From the NCBI GenBank assembly GCA_964573255.1, contig CAZNJB010000018.1, forward strand, positions 1-64,000: 64,000 bases of DNA, in the 5' to 3' direction. Made by a program: the position numbers and the translations under genes. The DNA is from CAYNUJ01 sp964573255. GTDB taxonomy: Bacteria > Bacteroidota > Ignavibacteria > Ignavibacteriales > Melioribacteraceae. Below the pieces are notes generated by a model. That model made no database searches. It saw only the letters and a program-made list of their open reading frames with translations, and had not been told where the DNA came from. Below are positions 1 through 8,094 of this stretch, piece after piece. How positions within the stretch are numbered: position 1 is the stretch's first letter; every line of letters starts with the position of its first letter.

Positions 1-696
1 ATTTTAAGTCAAACCGGGTGTACTGCTTTTATGTGAGCCAAGCCCACCAGAACCAGGTTGAGTTAAAATAATATTTTCTTTCTTTGATTATCATAGTGAT
101 GCAAAAATAGAGAGAATCTATGTTTAATGTCAAGAAAGAAAAATAAATATTTTTTAATTCTTTTAGAGAAATAAAAAATATTTGCAGTTTATTCATTTGA
201 AATTAAGTGTAAGTGAAAAAATGTTAATTAAAATATTATCAAAGTTTTTGAATCTTTCTCTTTGTTCATATTGTTTCGTAATCATGTATTTTGAAGTCAA
301 GTAATTTATTCCTTTAAATTTGGTTAGTATATTGGAATTATATACGCATTATTGATAAAAAATACTTACTCTCAAAAAACCAAATATTTTATACTTGACA
401 AAATAGTCTTATATAATTAAATTGCTCCACAAAAAAAACAAAGGTGTGCAAAATTTGAAATAATGTGTGTTAGGAGATTTTACAAAATTATTTAGGTAAA
501 TGTTCTTTATTTTATTATAAAATTTCTCATACAAAGCGTTCCTTACCTGGGGAGTGAGATCCCCCACCTCGCTTTCAATTATGTGTTTTTACCCACCACT
601 ATTTGAAAGCAATTTTCTTAACCCGGTTGCTTAAATAGTTAGTTGTGTAACTTAGCAATCGGGTACTCTATTTTTTCTACTTAACTACTTGCTGAT
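1..696. other. Gene-poor AT-rich leader region
   Basis: No convincing gene is seen in this stretch. A short plus-strand frame is open from base 3 to a TAA at 69-71; it could be the tail of a gene starting before the window, but it is too short to judge. The middle part is strongly AT-rich with homopolymer runs. Bases 547-664 hold several inverted repeats, listed separately. No tRNA-like cloverleaf or transposase fragment was recognised. Confidence 0.6.
571..664. repeat. Two tandem hairpins upstream of the first ORF
   Basis: GCTTTCAA at 571-578 is perfectly complementary to TTGAAAGC at 603-610. ACCCGGTTGC at 621-630 pairs with GCAATCGGGT at 655-664 with one G-U pair. The second hairpin ends about 32 bases before the ATG of the ORF at 697. 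There is no long T-run after either stem, so a simple intrinsic terminator is unlikely. A structured leader or a degenerate palindromic element are both possible. Confidence 0.45.
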
Positions 697-1305
697 ATGG
701 AAGAACCTTTATACAATAAACAATTAGTTACAATTCAGCAGAATAACACTTCTGAACTTGAATACAATCATAATAGATCGGTATTCATTAATTTAGTTAT
801 TTGCACTAAATCAAAATTGAATAATCCAACTGTTACAGTCTGTGCCTACAGTAATAATACTGATTATGTTGACTCAATTGAATCAGTACGCAGAAAAAAT
901 AAATTATGGAGAATTTCGTATCTTTTATTTGATAATGAAAGAAATAATCTATTACTAAACTTTCCGGAAATGAGTGAAATTGCTGGAATATTTAAAATTG
1001 TAGATTTTTCTGGCAATTCTTTAGACAAAAATTTACAATATAAAATCTTCTCCCACGAAAACCTTAATCAATTATTAGAGTTCAGTTACATTATTTTTGT
1101 CCATTTAAAAATGGATATATGGAGCGGTGCACGTAGAGTTCTCGGTGTTTTTTTTGCCGAGACTCTGCAATTATTTATGTGTTCTAATAAAGTAGTTAAG
1201 TTTTATGAATATCTTATAAAGCCTCTGTCGAACACAAAAGTATCTCAGATAAAATTTAATAATGACCTTACTAGTTTGAGAAATGTCTGTTTTAATCCAA
1301 ATTAG
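697..1305 (+). CDS. Unrecognised 202-residue protein
   Basis: The ORF encodes a 202-residue protein that I do not recognise. It has no signal peptide and no clear transmembrane segment, and it is rich in Asn, Lys, Leu and Phe. A more hydrophobic stretch lies near residues 127-135. There is no obvious Shine-Dalgarno before the ATG. An imperfect hairpin with a T-rich loop lies inside the frame at 1135-1166, which is unusual for coding sequence. It sits 69 bases before a LacI-type regulator on the same strand. It may be a lineage-specific gene, a degraded gene or a chance ORF; its length argues mildly for coding. Confidence 0.45.
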   Translation: MEEPLYNKQLVTIQQNNTSELEYNHNRSVFINLVICTKSKLNNPTVTVCAYSNNTDYVDSIESVRRKNKLWRISYLLFDNERNNLLLNFPEMSEIAGIFKIVDFSGNSLDKNLQYKIFSHENLNQLLEFSYIIFVHLKMDIWSGARRVLGVFFAETLQLFMCSNKVVKFYEYLIKPLSNTKVSQIKFNNDLTSLRNVCFNPN

Positions 1306-1374
1306 TTCAATCTATTAAAAATTAGTTTATATTTGTATTTTTAACAACTAAGAATTATTTAATACCACAAGCAT

Positions 1375-2382
1375 ATGTCAGTGAAAAAGATTACAATTAA
1401 AGATATAGCTAAGAAGTTGAATATTCATCACAGTACTGTTTCCCGTGCATTGAGGAATGACTCTTCTGTAAAAGCTGAAACCAGAGAACTTATAAAAGAG
1501 ACAGCCCGGGAAATGAACTACAAACCTAATTTCTTTGCTCAGAGTCTTAAAAATAGATTTTCGAAATTCATTGGTGTTATAGTTCCGGAGATTAAGCATG
1601 ATTTTTTTGCAAAAGCTATTAGCGGTATAGAAGATTATGCTTATGAGAGAGGATATATAATTATAATTTGTCAGTCGAACGAAGATCCTGAAAGGGAAGT
1701 AATGACCACCAATGCTCTCGCTTCTTACGAAATCGGTGGACTCTTAGTTTCAGTTTCTCAGAACACACGCGACGGAACGCATCTAAGAGAAATTTTATCT
1801 CAAGGAATTAAATTGGTTATGTTCGATCGCGTGATTGATGATATTGAATGTTCGAAGGTAATAGTAGATGATTATAAAGGTGCATTCGATGCGACAAAAC
1901 ATCTCATAAAAATGGGTCGCCGGCGAATAGCTCATATTGGAGGTACTAAAGATTTAAATATCTCACAGGAAAGATTTCACGGTTATAAAGATGCTTTGAA
2001 AGAGGCTAAAATAAAATATGATCCCGAGTTAGTCTTTTTCGGCGGATTCCAGGAAGAGAACGGAATAGAAGGGATGCAATATTTACTGGGAGCAGTAAAT
2101 CCTCCGGATGCTGTTTTTTGTGTTAATGATCCAACCGCAATAGGTGCTTACGAAGTATTGAAAAAAAGAAATTATAAAATACCCGATGATGTTGCAGTTA
2201 TTGGCTATTCTAATAGTCCGATGTCGAATATAATCTCACCTTCTCTTACAACTGTTGATCAACCGGCGTATGAATTAGGCAGGGAAGCTGCAAAATTGTT
2301 AATTCAAGAGATGGAAAAGGGGAAGAGCAAAGCTACGCTTAAAAAATTACGTGTAAAATTAATAAAGAGAGATTCAGCGTAA
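1375..2382 (+). CDS. LacI/GalR-family transcriptional regulator
   Basis: This is a 335-residue regulator of the LacI/GalR family, the normal length for that family. Residues 7-27 form the helix-turn-helix (TIKDIAKKLNIHHSTVSRAL), followed by the hinge helix region around 50-62. Residues 65-330 form the periplasmic-binding-protein-like effector domain, with the typical 'DAVFCVNDPTAIG' and 'IPDDVAVIGYSN' segments. Such proteins usually bind a sugar or related small molecule and repress or activate catabolic operons. No sugar transporter, hydrolase or outer-membrane receptor pair is adjacent, so the ligand and targets cannot be inferred. The ATG at 1375 starts directly at the domain and has no strong Shine-Dalgarno. 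Confidence 0.93.
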   Translation: MSVKKITIKDIAKKLNIHHSTVSRALRNDSSVKAETRELIKETAREMNYKPNFFAQSLKNRFSKFIGVIVPEIKHDFFAKAISGIEDYAYERGYIIIICQSNEDPEREVMTTNALASYEIGGLLVSVSQNTRDGTHLREILSQGIKLVMFDRVIDDIECSKVIVDDYKGAFDATKHLIKMGRRRIAHIGGTKDLNISQERFHGYKDALKEAKIKYDPELVFFGGFQEENGIEGMQYLLGAVNPPDAVFCVNDPTAIGAYEVLKKRNYKIPDDVAVIGYSNSPMSNIISPSLTTVDQPAYELGREAAKLLIQEMEKGKSKATLKKLRVKLIKRDSA

Positions 2383-2497
2383 TTTTAAAAAGGAATATAT
2401 TTCCGTAGGTGATACAGTATAATTTATTATTCGCTTTATTATACAAACTTTTGAAAGTACTCTACAACAGTTAAGATCATCAAATCGTATTATTCAT

Positions 2498-3976
2498 TTA
2501 AGTCTGATTTAATACAAACCACTTTTCAATTTTGTTGTCTAAAAAAGTACTGCCGTTTTTGTGAACAAATTCATTCGTATGGCGGTTATATTTATAATCT
2601 TTCTCCCATTCGGAACAATTTTCGATGATTTGTCTTACTGCATTTAGTATATATTTTACTTCATCGTCTGTCATAGTTGGATGTAAAGATAAACGAACCC
2701 ATCCCGGTTTTTCGGAGAGATCACCGTGATTTATTTTCTCGGTTATTCTTTGGGAACGCGTTGGATCTACGTGCAATAAATAATGACCGTAAGTGCCAGC
2801 GCAGGAACATCCACCTCTAACTTGGATCCCAAATCTGTCGTTTAATAATTTAACGATAAGGTTGTAATGTATATCTTCTACATAAAAAGAAAGAATACCT
2901 AATCTTTCTCTGTGCATGTCTGCCAACAGATGCAGTTTTGGAATAGATTCTAGTTCGTCCCAAACTATATTTAGCAATTCCTCTTCTCGCGCGAGAATTT
3001 TTTCCGTTGACATTTCTTCCTTTAATTCAATTGCGAGTGCAGTTTTTATTGTCTGAAGAAATGAAGGTGTACCACCATCTTCTCTTGCTTCGATATCATC
3101 TACATACTTATGCTGTCCCCAGGGATTTGTCCAATCAACCGTTCCACCTCCCGGATGATCGGGTACTCTTCTGGTATATAACTCAGAATTAAAAATAAGA
3201 ACCCCGGCAGTTCCCGGACCTCCTAAAAATTTATGCGGAGAAAAGAAGATAGCATCGAGGCTTTCTTCCGGATCTTCCGGGTGCATATTTATATCTACAT
3301 AAGGCGCAGAAGCTGCAAAATCTACAAAACAAACTCCGCCATATTGATGCATAAGTTTAGCCATTTGATGATAGTTTGTGCTTAATCCTGTCACATTGCT
3401 ACAAGCTGTAAATGAACCAATTTTTAATTTCCTGTTATTGAATTTGTTTAATGCTTTTTCTAACGAGTCTATATTTGTAAGTCCCGTATCGTCCGGTTCA
3501 AGAATAACTACGTCTGCTAAAGTTTCTAACCAGCTTGTATGGTTGGAATGATGCTCCATATGAGTGATAAAAACAACCGGTCTTAATTCTTCAGGCAGGT
3601 TAATATATTTTCTTAGTTGTTCCGGTGCTTTAATGCCTAAAATCCTTTGCAATTTATTTACAACGGTTGTCATCCCGCTGCCGGCATTAATGATAACATC
3701 TTTCGGTCCGGCGTTAACGTGTTGCTTTATAATCTTTCTTGCTTGGTGATATGCTTTTGTCATTGCCGTCCCGGTAATGGAAGTTTCGGTATGCGTATTT
3801 CCAACAAACGGACCGAATTCATTTAGTATTTTCTCTTCGATAGGCCTATACAATCTGCCGCTAGCTATCCAATCGGCATAGAGTATTTTTAAATTTCCAA
3901 TTGGTGAAGTGAATTCTGTATCAATTCCTATAATATTTTCTCTGAATTTCTGAAAATATCTTTCTAATGATTCCAT
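2498..3976 (-). CDS. Class V aminotransferase, cysteine-desulfurase-like
   Basis: This 492-residue protein is a fold-type I PLP enzyme of aminotransferase class V. The PLP-binding lysine is Lys249 in 'SPHKFLGGPG'. Asp219 in 'CFVDFAASAP' should contact the pyridine nitrogen. 'HMEHHSNHTSW' near 139-149 matches the substrate and PLP region of SufS/CsdA-type enzymes. A Cys pair in 'RGGCSCAG' near residue 392 sits where desulfurases carry the catalytic cysteine. The protein is about 80 residues longer than typical SufS. No Fe-S assembly genes are adjacent, so a role in sulfur transfer is possible but not shown; other beta-eliminating or aminotransferase activities remain open. It is transcribed convergently with the LacI-type gene. 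Confidence 0.85.
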   Translation of the reverse strand: MESLERYFQKFRENIIGIDTEFTSPIGNLKILYADWIASGRLYRPIEEKILNEFGPFVGNTHTETSITGTAMTKAYHQARKIIKQHVNAGPKDVIINAGSGMTTVVNKLQRILGIKAPEQLRKYINLPEELRPVVFITHMEHHSNHTSWLETLADVVILEPDDTGLTNIDSLEKALNKFNNRKLKIGSFTACSNVTGLSTNYHQMAKLMHQYGGVCFVDFAASAPYVDINMHPEDPEESLDAIFFSPHKFLGGPGTAGVLIFNSELYTRRVPDHPGGGTVDWTNPWGQHKYVDDIEAREDGGTPSFLQTIKTALAIELKEEMSTEKILAREEELLNIVWDELESIPKLHLLADMHRERLGILSFYVEDIHYNLIVKLLNDRFGIQVRGGCSCAGTYGHYLLHVDPTRSQRITEKINHGDLSEKPGWVRLSLHPTMTDDEVKYILNAVRQIIENCSEWEKDYKYNRHTNEFVHKNGSTFLDNKIEKWFVLNQT

Positions 3977-4088
3977 ACCAAACCAGTTTTTTTTATTGCT
4001 TAATATATTAAATTTGATACTGAAAAATCTTCAAATGACGAACTTTAATTTTATGATGGTCAAACTTTAAATGATAGAAAGGAAATCA

Positions 4089-4424
4089 ATGGAAAGAACA
4101 GCAGAAATTAAAATCACAGTTACTCTAGACGAGAAGAATATACCAAAGAAAATTTCGTGGCAAGCTTCTGATGCCGGAATGAATGAGCCTGTAGATACTA
4201 ATGCTTTTATGTTATCTGTGTGGGATTCATCGGAGAAAAATACACTTGGCATAGATTTGTGGACGGAAGAAATGCTTGTGGATGATATGAAAATATATTT
4301 CTTCCAAACGATGTTTAAAATGGCACAAACATTTGAAAGTGCTACAAAGAATTCGGAAGCAGCGGAGAAGATCAGGAAGTTTGCCGACGAGTTTGCCGTA
4401 TTTTTAAACGGCAAAACAAAATAA
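4089..4424 (+). CDS. gldC: GldC-like protein
   Basis: The protein has 111 residues from the ATG at 4089, which follows an AAAGGA Shine-Dalgarno. An ATG at 4071 in the same frame lacks one, so I prefer 4089. The sequence matches the small GldC family: 'AEIKITVTLDE' near the start, then 'MLSVWDSSEKNTLGIDLW' and 'MFKMAQTFESAT'. GldC is associated with gliding motility in Bacteroidota, but homologues occur in non-gliding relatives and the molecular role is poorly defined. No other gld genes are nearby. It lies 15 bases before the DUF2911 gene and may be co-transcribed with it. Confidence 0.85.
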   Translation: MERTAEIKITVTLDEKNIPKKISWQASDAGMNEPVDTNAFMLSVWDSSEKNTLGIDLWTEEMLVDDMKIYFFQTMFKMAQTFESATKNSEAAEKIRKFADEFAVFLNGKTK

Positions 4425-4439
4425 ATTAAAGGAGCTAAG

Positions 4440-5501
4440 ATGAATTTGTTTAAATATTTGATGATATTATTCATCTCGTTTACATTGAATGCACAGAATT
4501 TAACCGTCCCGAGGATAAGTCCCCATGCCAAAGTTTCTCAAACTATCGGTATTTCTACAATTGAAATTGAATATCATCGTCCAGCTGTTAGAGGAAGAAA
4601 AATTTGGGGTGGATTAGTCCCTTACGGATTGCAGAAATTTCCTTTTGGTAGCGGCAATCCGAGTCCTTGGCGAGCAGGCGCAAATGAAAACACGACAATA
4701 TCTTTTTCGCACGATGCAGAAATTAACGGGAAATTTATTCCTAAAGGTAAATACGGTTTTCATATTATTCCCGAAGAGGATGAATGGACATTGATTTTCA
4801 GTAGGGATAATGAATCTTGGGGAAGTTTCTTTTATGATTCAACACACGATCAATTGAGGATAAAAGTAAAACCTGAGAAAGCTCCTTACAAAGAATGGCT
4901 TCAGTATTATATCGATGATATGACTCCTAGTTCAGGAATAGTTTATTTGCACTGGGAAAACTTGAGAATTGGCTTTGAGGTAAAGTTTGATGTACATAAA
5001 ATAGTAATTGAAAATATGCAGCGGGAGCTTAAAGGTATAAATGGTTTTAGGTGGCAAAGTTGGAACCAAGCTGCAAAATATTCATTCGATAATAATGTGG
5101 ATTTAAACTTAGCTCTGGAATTTGTTAATAAAGCTCTCGAATTATTCGGAGGTTACAATTTTACTAATTTACAATTAAAGTCAGATATTCTTGCATCATT
5201 GGGTAAACAGGGTGAGAGTGAAAAAACTCACAAGGAGGCTTTGGCTATCGCCGGTGAAAATGAATTGAAACAATATGGATATCAATTGTTGAATGAAGGG
5301 AAATTATCGGAAGCATTAAGAATTTTTAAGTTAAATACCGAAAGATTTCCGGCATCTTGGAATGTTTACGATAGTTTTGGCGAAGCTTTGATTAAAGCAG
5401 GGAAGGAGAAAGAAGCCGAAAAGTATTATAAGAAAGCTTATGAATTAGCCCCTGAAGATCAGAAAGAGAGAATAAAACAAATTTTCGAAAACCATAAATA
5501 A
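4440..5501 (+). CDS. DUF2911 domain protein with C-terminal TPRs
   Basis: This 353-residue exported protein has a signal peptide at residues 1-19 ending in 'TLNAQ'. Residues 23-190 match DUF2911, with the hallmark segments 'IEIEYHRPAVRGRKIWG', 'PWRAGANENTTI', 'GKYGFHIIP' and 'WGSFFYD'. Residues about 205-350 form helical TPR-type repeats, the clearest being 'YDSFGEALIKAGKEKEAEKYY'. DUF2911 proteins are common in Bacteroidota and have no settled function; the TPR part suggests protein-protein contacts in the periplasm. The start is supported by 'AAAGGAGCTAAG' just upstream. A strong terminator follows the stop codon directly. Confidence 0.9.
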   Translation: MNLFKYLMILFISFTLNAQNLTVPRISPHAKVSQTIGISTIEIEYHRPAVRGRKIWGGLVPYGLQKFPFGSGNPSPWRAGANENTTISFSHDAEINGKFIPKGKYGFHIIPEEDEWTLIFSRDNESWGSFFYDSTHDQLRIKVKPEKAPYKEWLQYYIDDMTPSSGIVYLHWENLRIGFEVKFDVHKIVIENMQRELKGINGFRWQSWNQAAKYSFDNNVDLNLALEFVNKALELFGGYNFTNLQLKSDILASLGKQGESEKTHKEALAIAGENELKQYGYQLLNEGKLSEALRIFKLNTERFPASWNVYDSFGEALIKAGKEKEAEKYYKKAYELAPEDQKERIKQIFENHK

Positions 5502-5533
5502 AAAAAGCCTGTCGTTTGACAGGCTTTTTTTTT
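5501..5533. terminator. Bidirectional intrinsic terminator
   Basis: A perfect 13-bp stem is formed by AAAAAAGCCTGTC at 5501-5513 and its complement at 5518-5530, with a GTTT loop. The T-run on the plus strand ends the DUF2911 gene, and the A-run gives a T-run on the minus strand that ends rpoD. The element overlaps the 3' ends of both convergent genes. Confidence 0.93.
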
Positions 5534-6392
5534 AACCAAGATAGGCTTTAAGACTTTTACTTCGAGACGAATGTCTCAATCTCATCAATGCTTTTTCTTT
5601 AATTTGACGAACTCTTTCGCGAGTAAGATTAAGAATTTCACCGATTTCTTCCAATGTAGCTGAGTATTCGGAATTAATTCCGAAATAAAGTCTGATTACA
5701 TCAGCTTCTCTATCGGTAAGAGTAGAGAGAGCTCTTTCAATTTCTTTTTTGAGCGAATCACTCATCAACTTGCTATCTGGATCAGGCTGCTCGTTATTTG
5801 CCAGTACATCCAATAAGGAGCTTTTGTCATTATCCGATTGAGAGAAAGGTGCATCCACGGAGACGTGACGACCTGCGTGCTGAAGTGCATAAGCAACTTC
5901 TTCTTCGGTCATTTCAAGCTCACGAGCAATTTCTTCATTAGTAGGTTTTCTTTCCAATTCTTGCTCTAATTGGGATGCAGCTTTGCTAATCTTTGTGATA
6001 GCTCCAACTCTATTCAATGGCAAACGAACCATACGAGATTGATCGGCTATTGCCTGCATAATTGACTGTTTGATCCACCAAACCGCATACGATATAAATT
6101 TAAAACCTCTTGTTTCATCGAATTTTTTAGCGGCTTTAATTAAGCCGATATTACCTTCATTTATTAAATCGCCTAAAGATAGACCTTTATTTTGGAATTG
6201 TTTTGCAACAGAAACAACAAATCGTAGATTAGCCTTAACCATCTTTTCCAAAGCTTCTTGATCACCTTTTTTGATTCTCGCAGCTAATTCAATCTCCTCT
6301 TCAGGAGTGATTAAATCAACTTTCCCGATTTCTTGCAAATACCTGTCTAAACTTTGGCTTTCACGATTTGTGTATTGTTTGGTTATTTTCAC
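5532..6392 (-). CDS. rpoD: Primary sigma factor RpoD/SigA, short form
   Basis: This 286-residue sigma-70 is the primary sigma factor of the type found in Bacteroidota and relatives, which lacks region 1.1. Region 1.2 lies at about 14-44. Regions 2.1-2.4 lie at 50-118 and include 'LRFVVSVAKQFQNKGLSLGD' and 'AVWWIKQSI'. Region 3 spans about 125-200. Region 4.2, with the helix-turn-helix 'TLEEIGEILNLTRERVRQIK', lies at 246-265. The start is a GTG at 6390-6392, preceded by AGGAG at a normal distance; no ATG in frame is better placed. A short sigma of this type is expected to read the divergent -33/-7 promoters described for Bacteroidota. Confidence 0.96.
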   Translation of the reverse strand: MKITKQYTNRESQSLDRYLQEIGKVDLITPEEEIELAARIKKGDQEALEKMVKANLRFVVSVAKQFQNKGLSLGDLINEGNIGLIKAAKKFDETRGFKFISYAVWWIKQSIMQAIADQSRMVRLPLNRVGAITKISKAASQLEQELERKPTNEEIARELEMTEEEVAYALQHAGRHVSVDAPFSQSDNDKSSLLDVLANNEQPDPDSKLMSDSLKKEIERALSTLTDREADVIRLYFGINSEYSATLEEIGEILNLTRERVRQIKEKALMRLRHSSRSKSLKAYLG

Positions 6393-6563
6393 GTTGCGGA
6401 CTCCTAAAATGTTTCACATTACCAAGAAACAAGCAATATTGGAGAATTCTTGTTTTTTTAATAAATTCATTACTAACTTAAAAGATTGAAATGGGAAAAA
6501 GTTCCCCGATTCCAAAAAAATATTTAAATAGAACCACAAAATATAACGATATTTTCAATAAAA

Positions 6564-6601
6564 TGTATAAAAAAATAGGCAGTCTTTCAGACTGCCTATT
6601 T
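6564..6601 (-). terminator. Intrinsic terminator of the thioredoxin gene
   Basis: AAATAGGCAGTC at 6573-6584 pairs with GACTGCCTATTT at 6590-6601 across a 5-base loop. Read on the minus strand, the stem is followed by a run of seven T. It lies about 25 bases after the thioredoxin stop codon. Confidence 0.9.
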
Positions 6602-6623
6602 GCAAGGGAGTGGTTATTGGGGA

Positions 6624-6989
6624 TTATGCAGCTTCTTCTTTTAATAAAACGTTATTAATAATATCAACAAGTGCGTCTTTCGGATAAGCACCAACCGCCA
6701 TCTGAGGCTTTTCATTTTTTGGAATGAAAAGTATCGATGGGATGCTTCTAATTCCAAATGCTCCTGCTAATTCCTGCTCCTCTTCGGTATTAATTTTATA
6801 AATTACTATTTCGTCTTTATACTCTTCCTGAAGTTCTTCTAAAATAGGAGCAACCATTTTACAAGGCTGGCACCAATCTGCATAAAAATCGATTATTGCA
6901 GGTTTGTCCCCTAAGTATTTCCACTCTTGATTATTTTCGTAATCAAATACTTTCTCTAAAAATGTTTGTTTTGTCAAATGTTCTAACAT
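6624..6989 (-). CDS. trxA: Thioredoxin with WCQPC active site
   Basis: This 121-residue cytoplasmic protein has the thioredoxin fold. The redox motif is 'ADWCQPCKM' near residue 38, with Gln in place of the usual Gly of WCGPC. The cis-proline region 'GIRSIPSILFIPK' and the conserved 'PAIIDFYADW' strand are intact. The dipeptide between the cysteines sets the redox potential in this family, so the Gln should alter it somewhat. The N-terminal 25 residues are slightly longer than in E. coli thioredoxin, as in many Bacteroidota homologues. No signal peptide is seen. It is divergent from the bacillithiol-linked ytxJ, which fits a thiol-redox neighbourhood. Confidence 0.9.
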   Translation of the reverse strand: MLEHLTKQTFLEKVFDYENNQEWKYLGDKPAIIDFYADWCQPCKMVAPILEELQEEYKDEIVIYKINTEEEQELAGAFGIRSIPSILFIPKNEKPQMAVGAYPKDALVDIINNVLLKEEAA

Positions 6990-7132
6990 TTTATTTTCCT
7001 ATTATTATTTTATGATTTACATTCAGTATGATGTACTGAATCAAAAATGGATTCAAACTGTCTCCTGCAAAAAGTTAATTTTAAAATGTCGGATAAAAAA
7101 TCTAATTTTGTGGTTCAATTTATAGGGGAGAA

Positions 7133-7498
7133 ATGAAAGCTATAAAGAATATAGAAAGTATAGATGAATGGACGGAAATATTGAATGATAATTCCGGAAC
7201 CATCAATAGAGTTATTTTTAAAAACAGTAATCATTGTGTGATAAGTTTTTCGGCATTTAGAGAATTTCAAAAATGGGCTGCTAATCTTGCTTCGGATGAG
7301 CCAGTTGAATTATACGTAGTTGATGTTATTAATCAGCGCTCAATTAGCAATCACATTGCTGAAACTCTGGGTGTCATACATCAATCCCCGCAAATTATTT
7401 GGATAAATGGCGGGAAAGTTATATCCCATTTTAGTCATTATCAAATAACCCTTGATAAATTAAATGAAGTTTATAATAGTTTAGAGGTCCCGAAATGA
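7133..7498 (+). CDS. ytxJ: YtxJ-like bacillithiol-system protein
   Basis: This 121-residue protein matches the YtxJ family (DUF2847), monothiol thioredoxin-fold proteins associated with bacillithiol. The family signature is visible as 'IFKNSNHCVISFSAF' at about 28-42, with one candidate redox cysteine. It is followed by 'VDVINQRSISNHIAETLGV' and 'HQSPQIIWINGGKV'. A likely role is thiol-disulfide exchange or de-bacillithiolation of proteins; this is inferred from the family. The start has a GGGGAG Shine-Dalgarno. Its stop overlaps the next start by four bases (ATGA), so it is translationally coupled to the TPR gene. Confidence 0.85.
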   Translation: MKAIKNIESIDEWTEILNDNSGTINRVIFKNSNHCVISFSAFREFQKWAANLASDEPVELYVVDVINQRSISNHIAETLGVIHQSPQIIWINGGKVISHFSHYQITLDKLNEVYNSLEVPK

Positions 7499-8094
7499 AA
7501 ATAAAAATGAGATATATATATTTATTCATTATTTTGGCTGCGGCCATAACTATAATATTATCCGGAATAAATTCTGAAACACCTAAAATAACCAATTCTA
7601 TCCCTCAAGATGAAATTCATAAAAATATGAACCCAAATCTTGGTGGTGATAATCCGAGTAGAGACAACGTATCTTCCGAGTTTAAGCACCAATTAGAGAT
7701 GTACAAAAAGATAATCGATGAAAATCCTAAAGATACTTTGAGTATGAGAAAATATGCTGAATTATTAAGTGCAGCTCATAAACCGGAAGAAGGGAACAAA
7801 TATTTCGAGATGATATTGGCAATAGATCCGAATAGATTGGATATTTTGACAAGCATAGTATTTAATTACTACACTTTAAAAAGACTCGATAAGGCAACAG
7901 AATTTAATGAAAAAATTTTGACAATTGATCCCAACAATATAGATGCTATATATAATAAGGGAGTAATTGAAGCTACAAAGGGGAATGAAGATATTGCAAG
8001 GAAATTATGGGAAAGGTTAATAAAAATTGCTCCCGATTCTAAAGTTGCCGAAATGGCCAAAACTAATTTGGCTCATTTAGCTAATGCCAAATAG
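7495..8094 (+). CDS. Membrane-anchored TPR protein
   Basis: This 199-residue protein has an N-terminal hydrophobic segment at about 7-25 that is likely a signal anchor. A low-complexity linker follows to about residue 62, then three TPR-like repeats. The clearest are 'YFEMILAIDPNRLDILTSIV' and 'NEKILTIDPNNIDAIYNKGV'. It is probably a periplasm-facing scaffold of the NrfG or CcmH-like TPR type, but no cytochrome maturation genes are adjacent, so the role is unknown. It is coupled to ytxJ by an ATGA overlap. Its 3' end overlaps the convergent feoB by 18 bases. Confidence 0.8.
   Translation: MKIKMRYIYLFIILAAAITIILSGINSETPKITNSIPQDEIHKNMNPNLGGDNPSRDNVSSEFKHQLEMYKKIIDENPKDTLSMRKYAELLSAAHKPEEGNKYFEMILAIDPNRLDILTSIVFNYYTLKRLDKATEFNEKILTIDPNNIDAIYNKGVIEATKGNEDIARKLWERLIKIAPDSKVAEMAKTNLAHLANAK

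Noticed and set aside
3..71. Short plus-strand open frame at the window edge ending in TAA
   Set aside because: Only 22 codons are visible, and no family can be recognised. It could be the tail of a gene outside the window, so it is noted only under the leader region.
1135..1166. Hairpin with a run of eight T resembling a terminator inside the first ORF
   Set aside because: The T-run is in the loop, not after the stem, and the stem has an unpaired base; no transcript end is implied.
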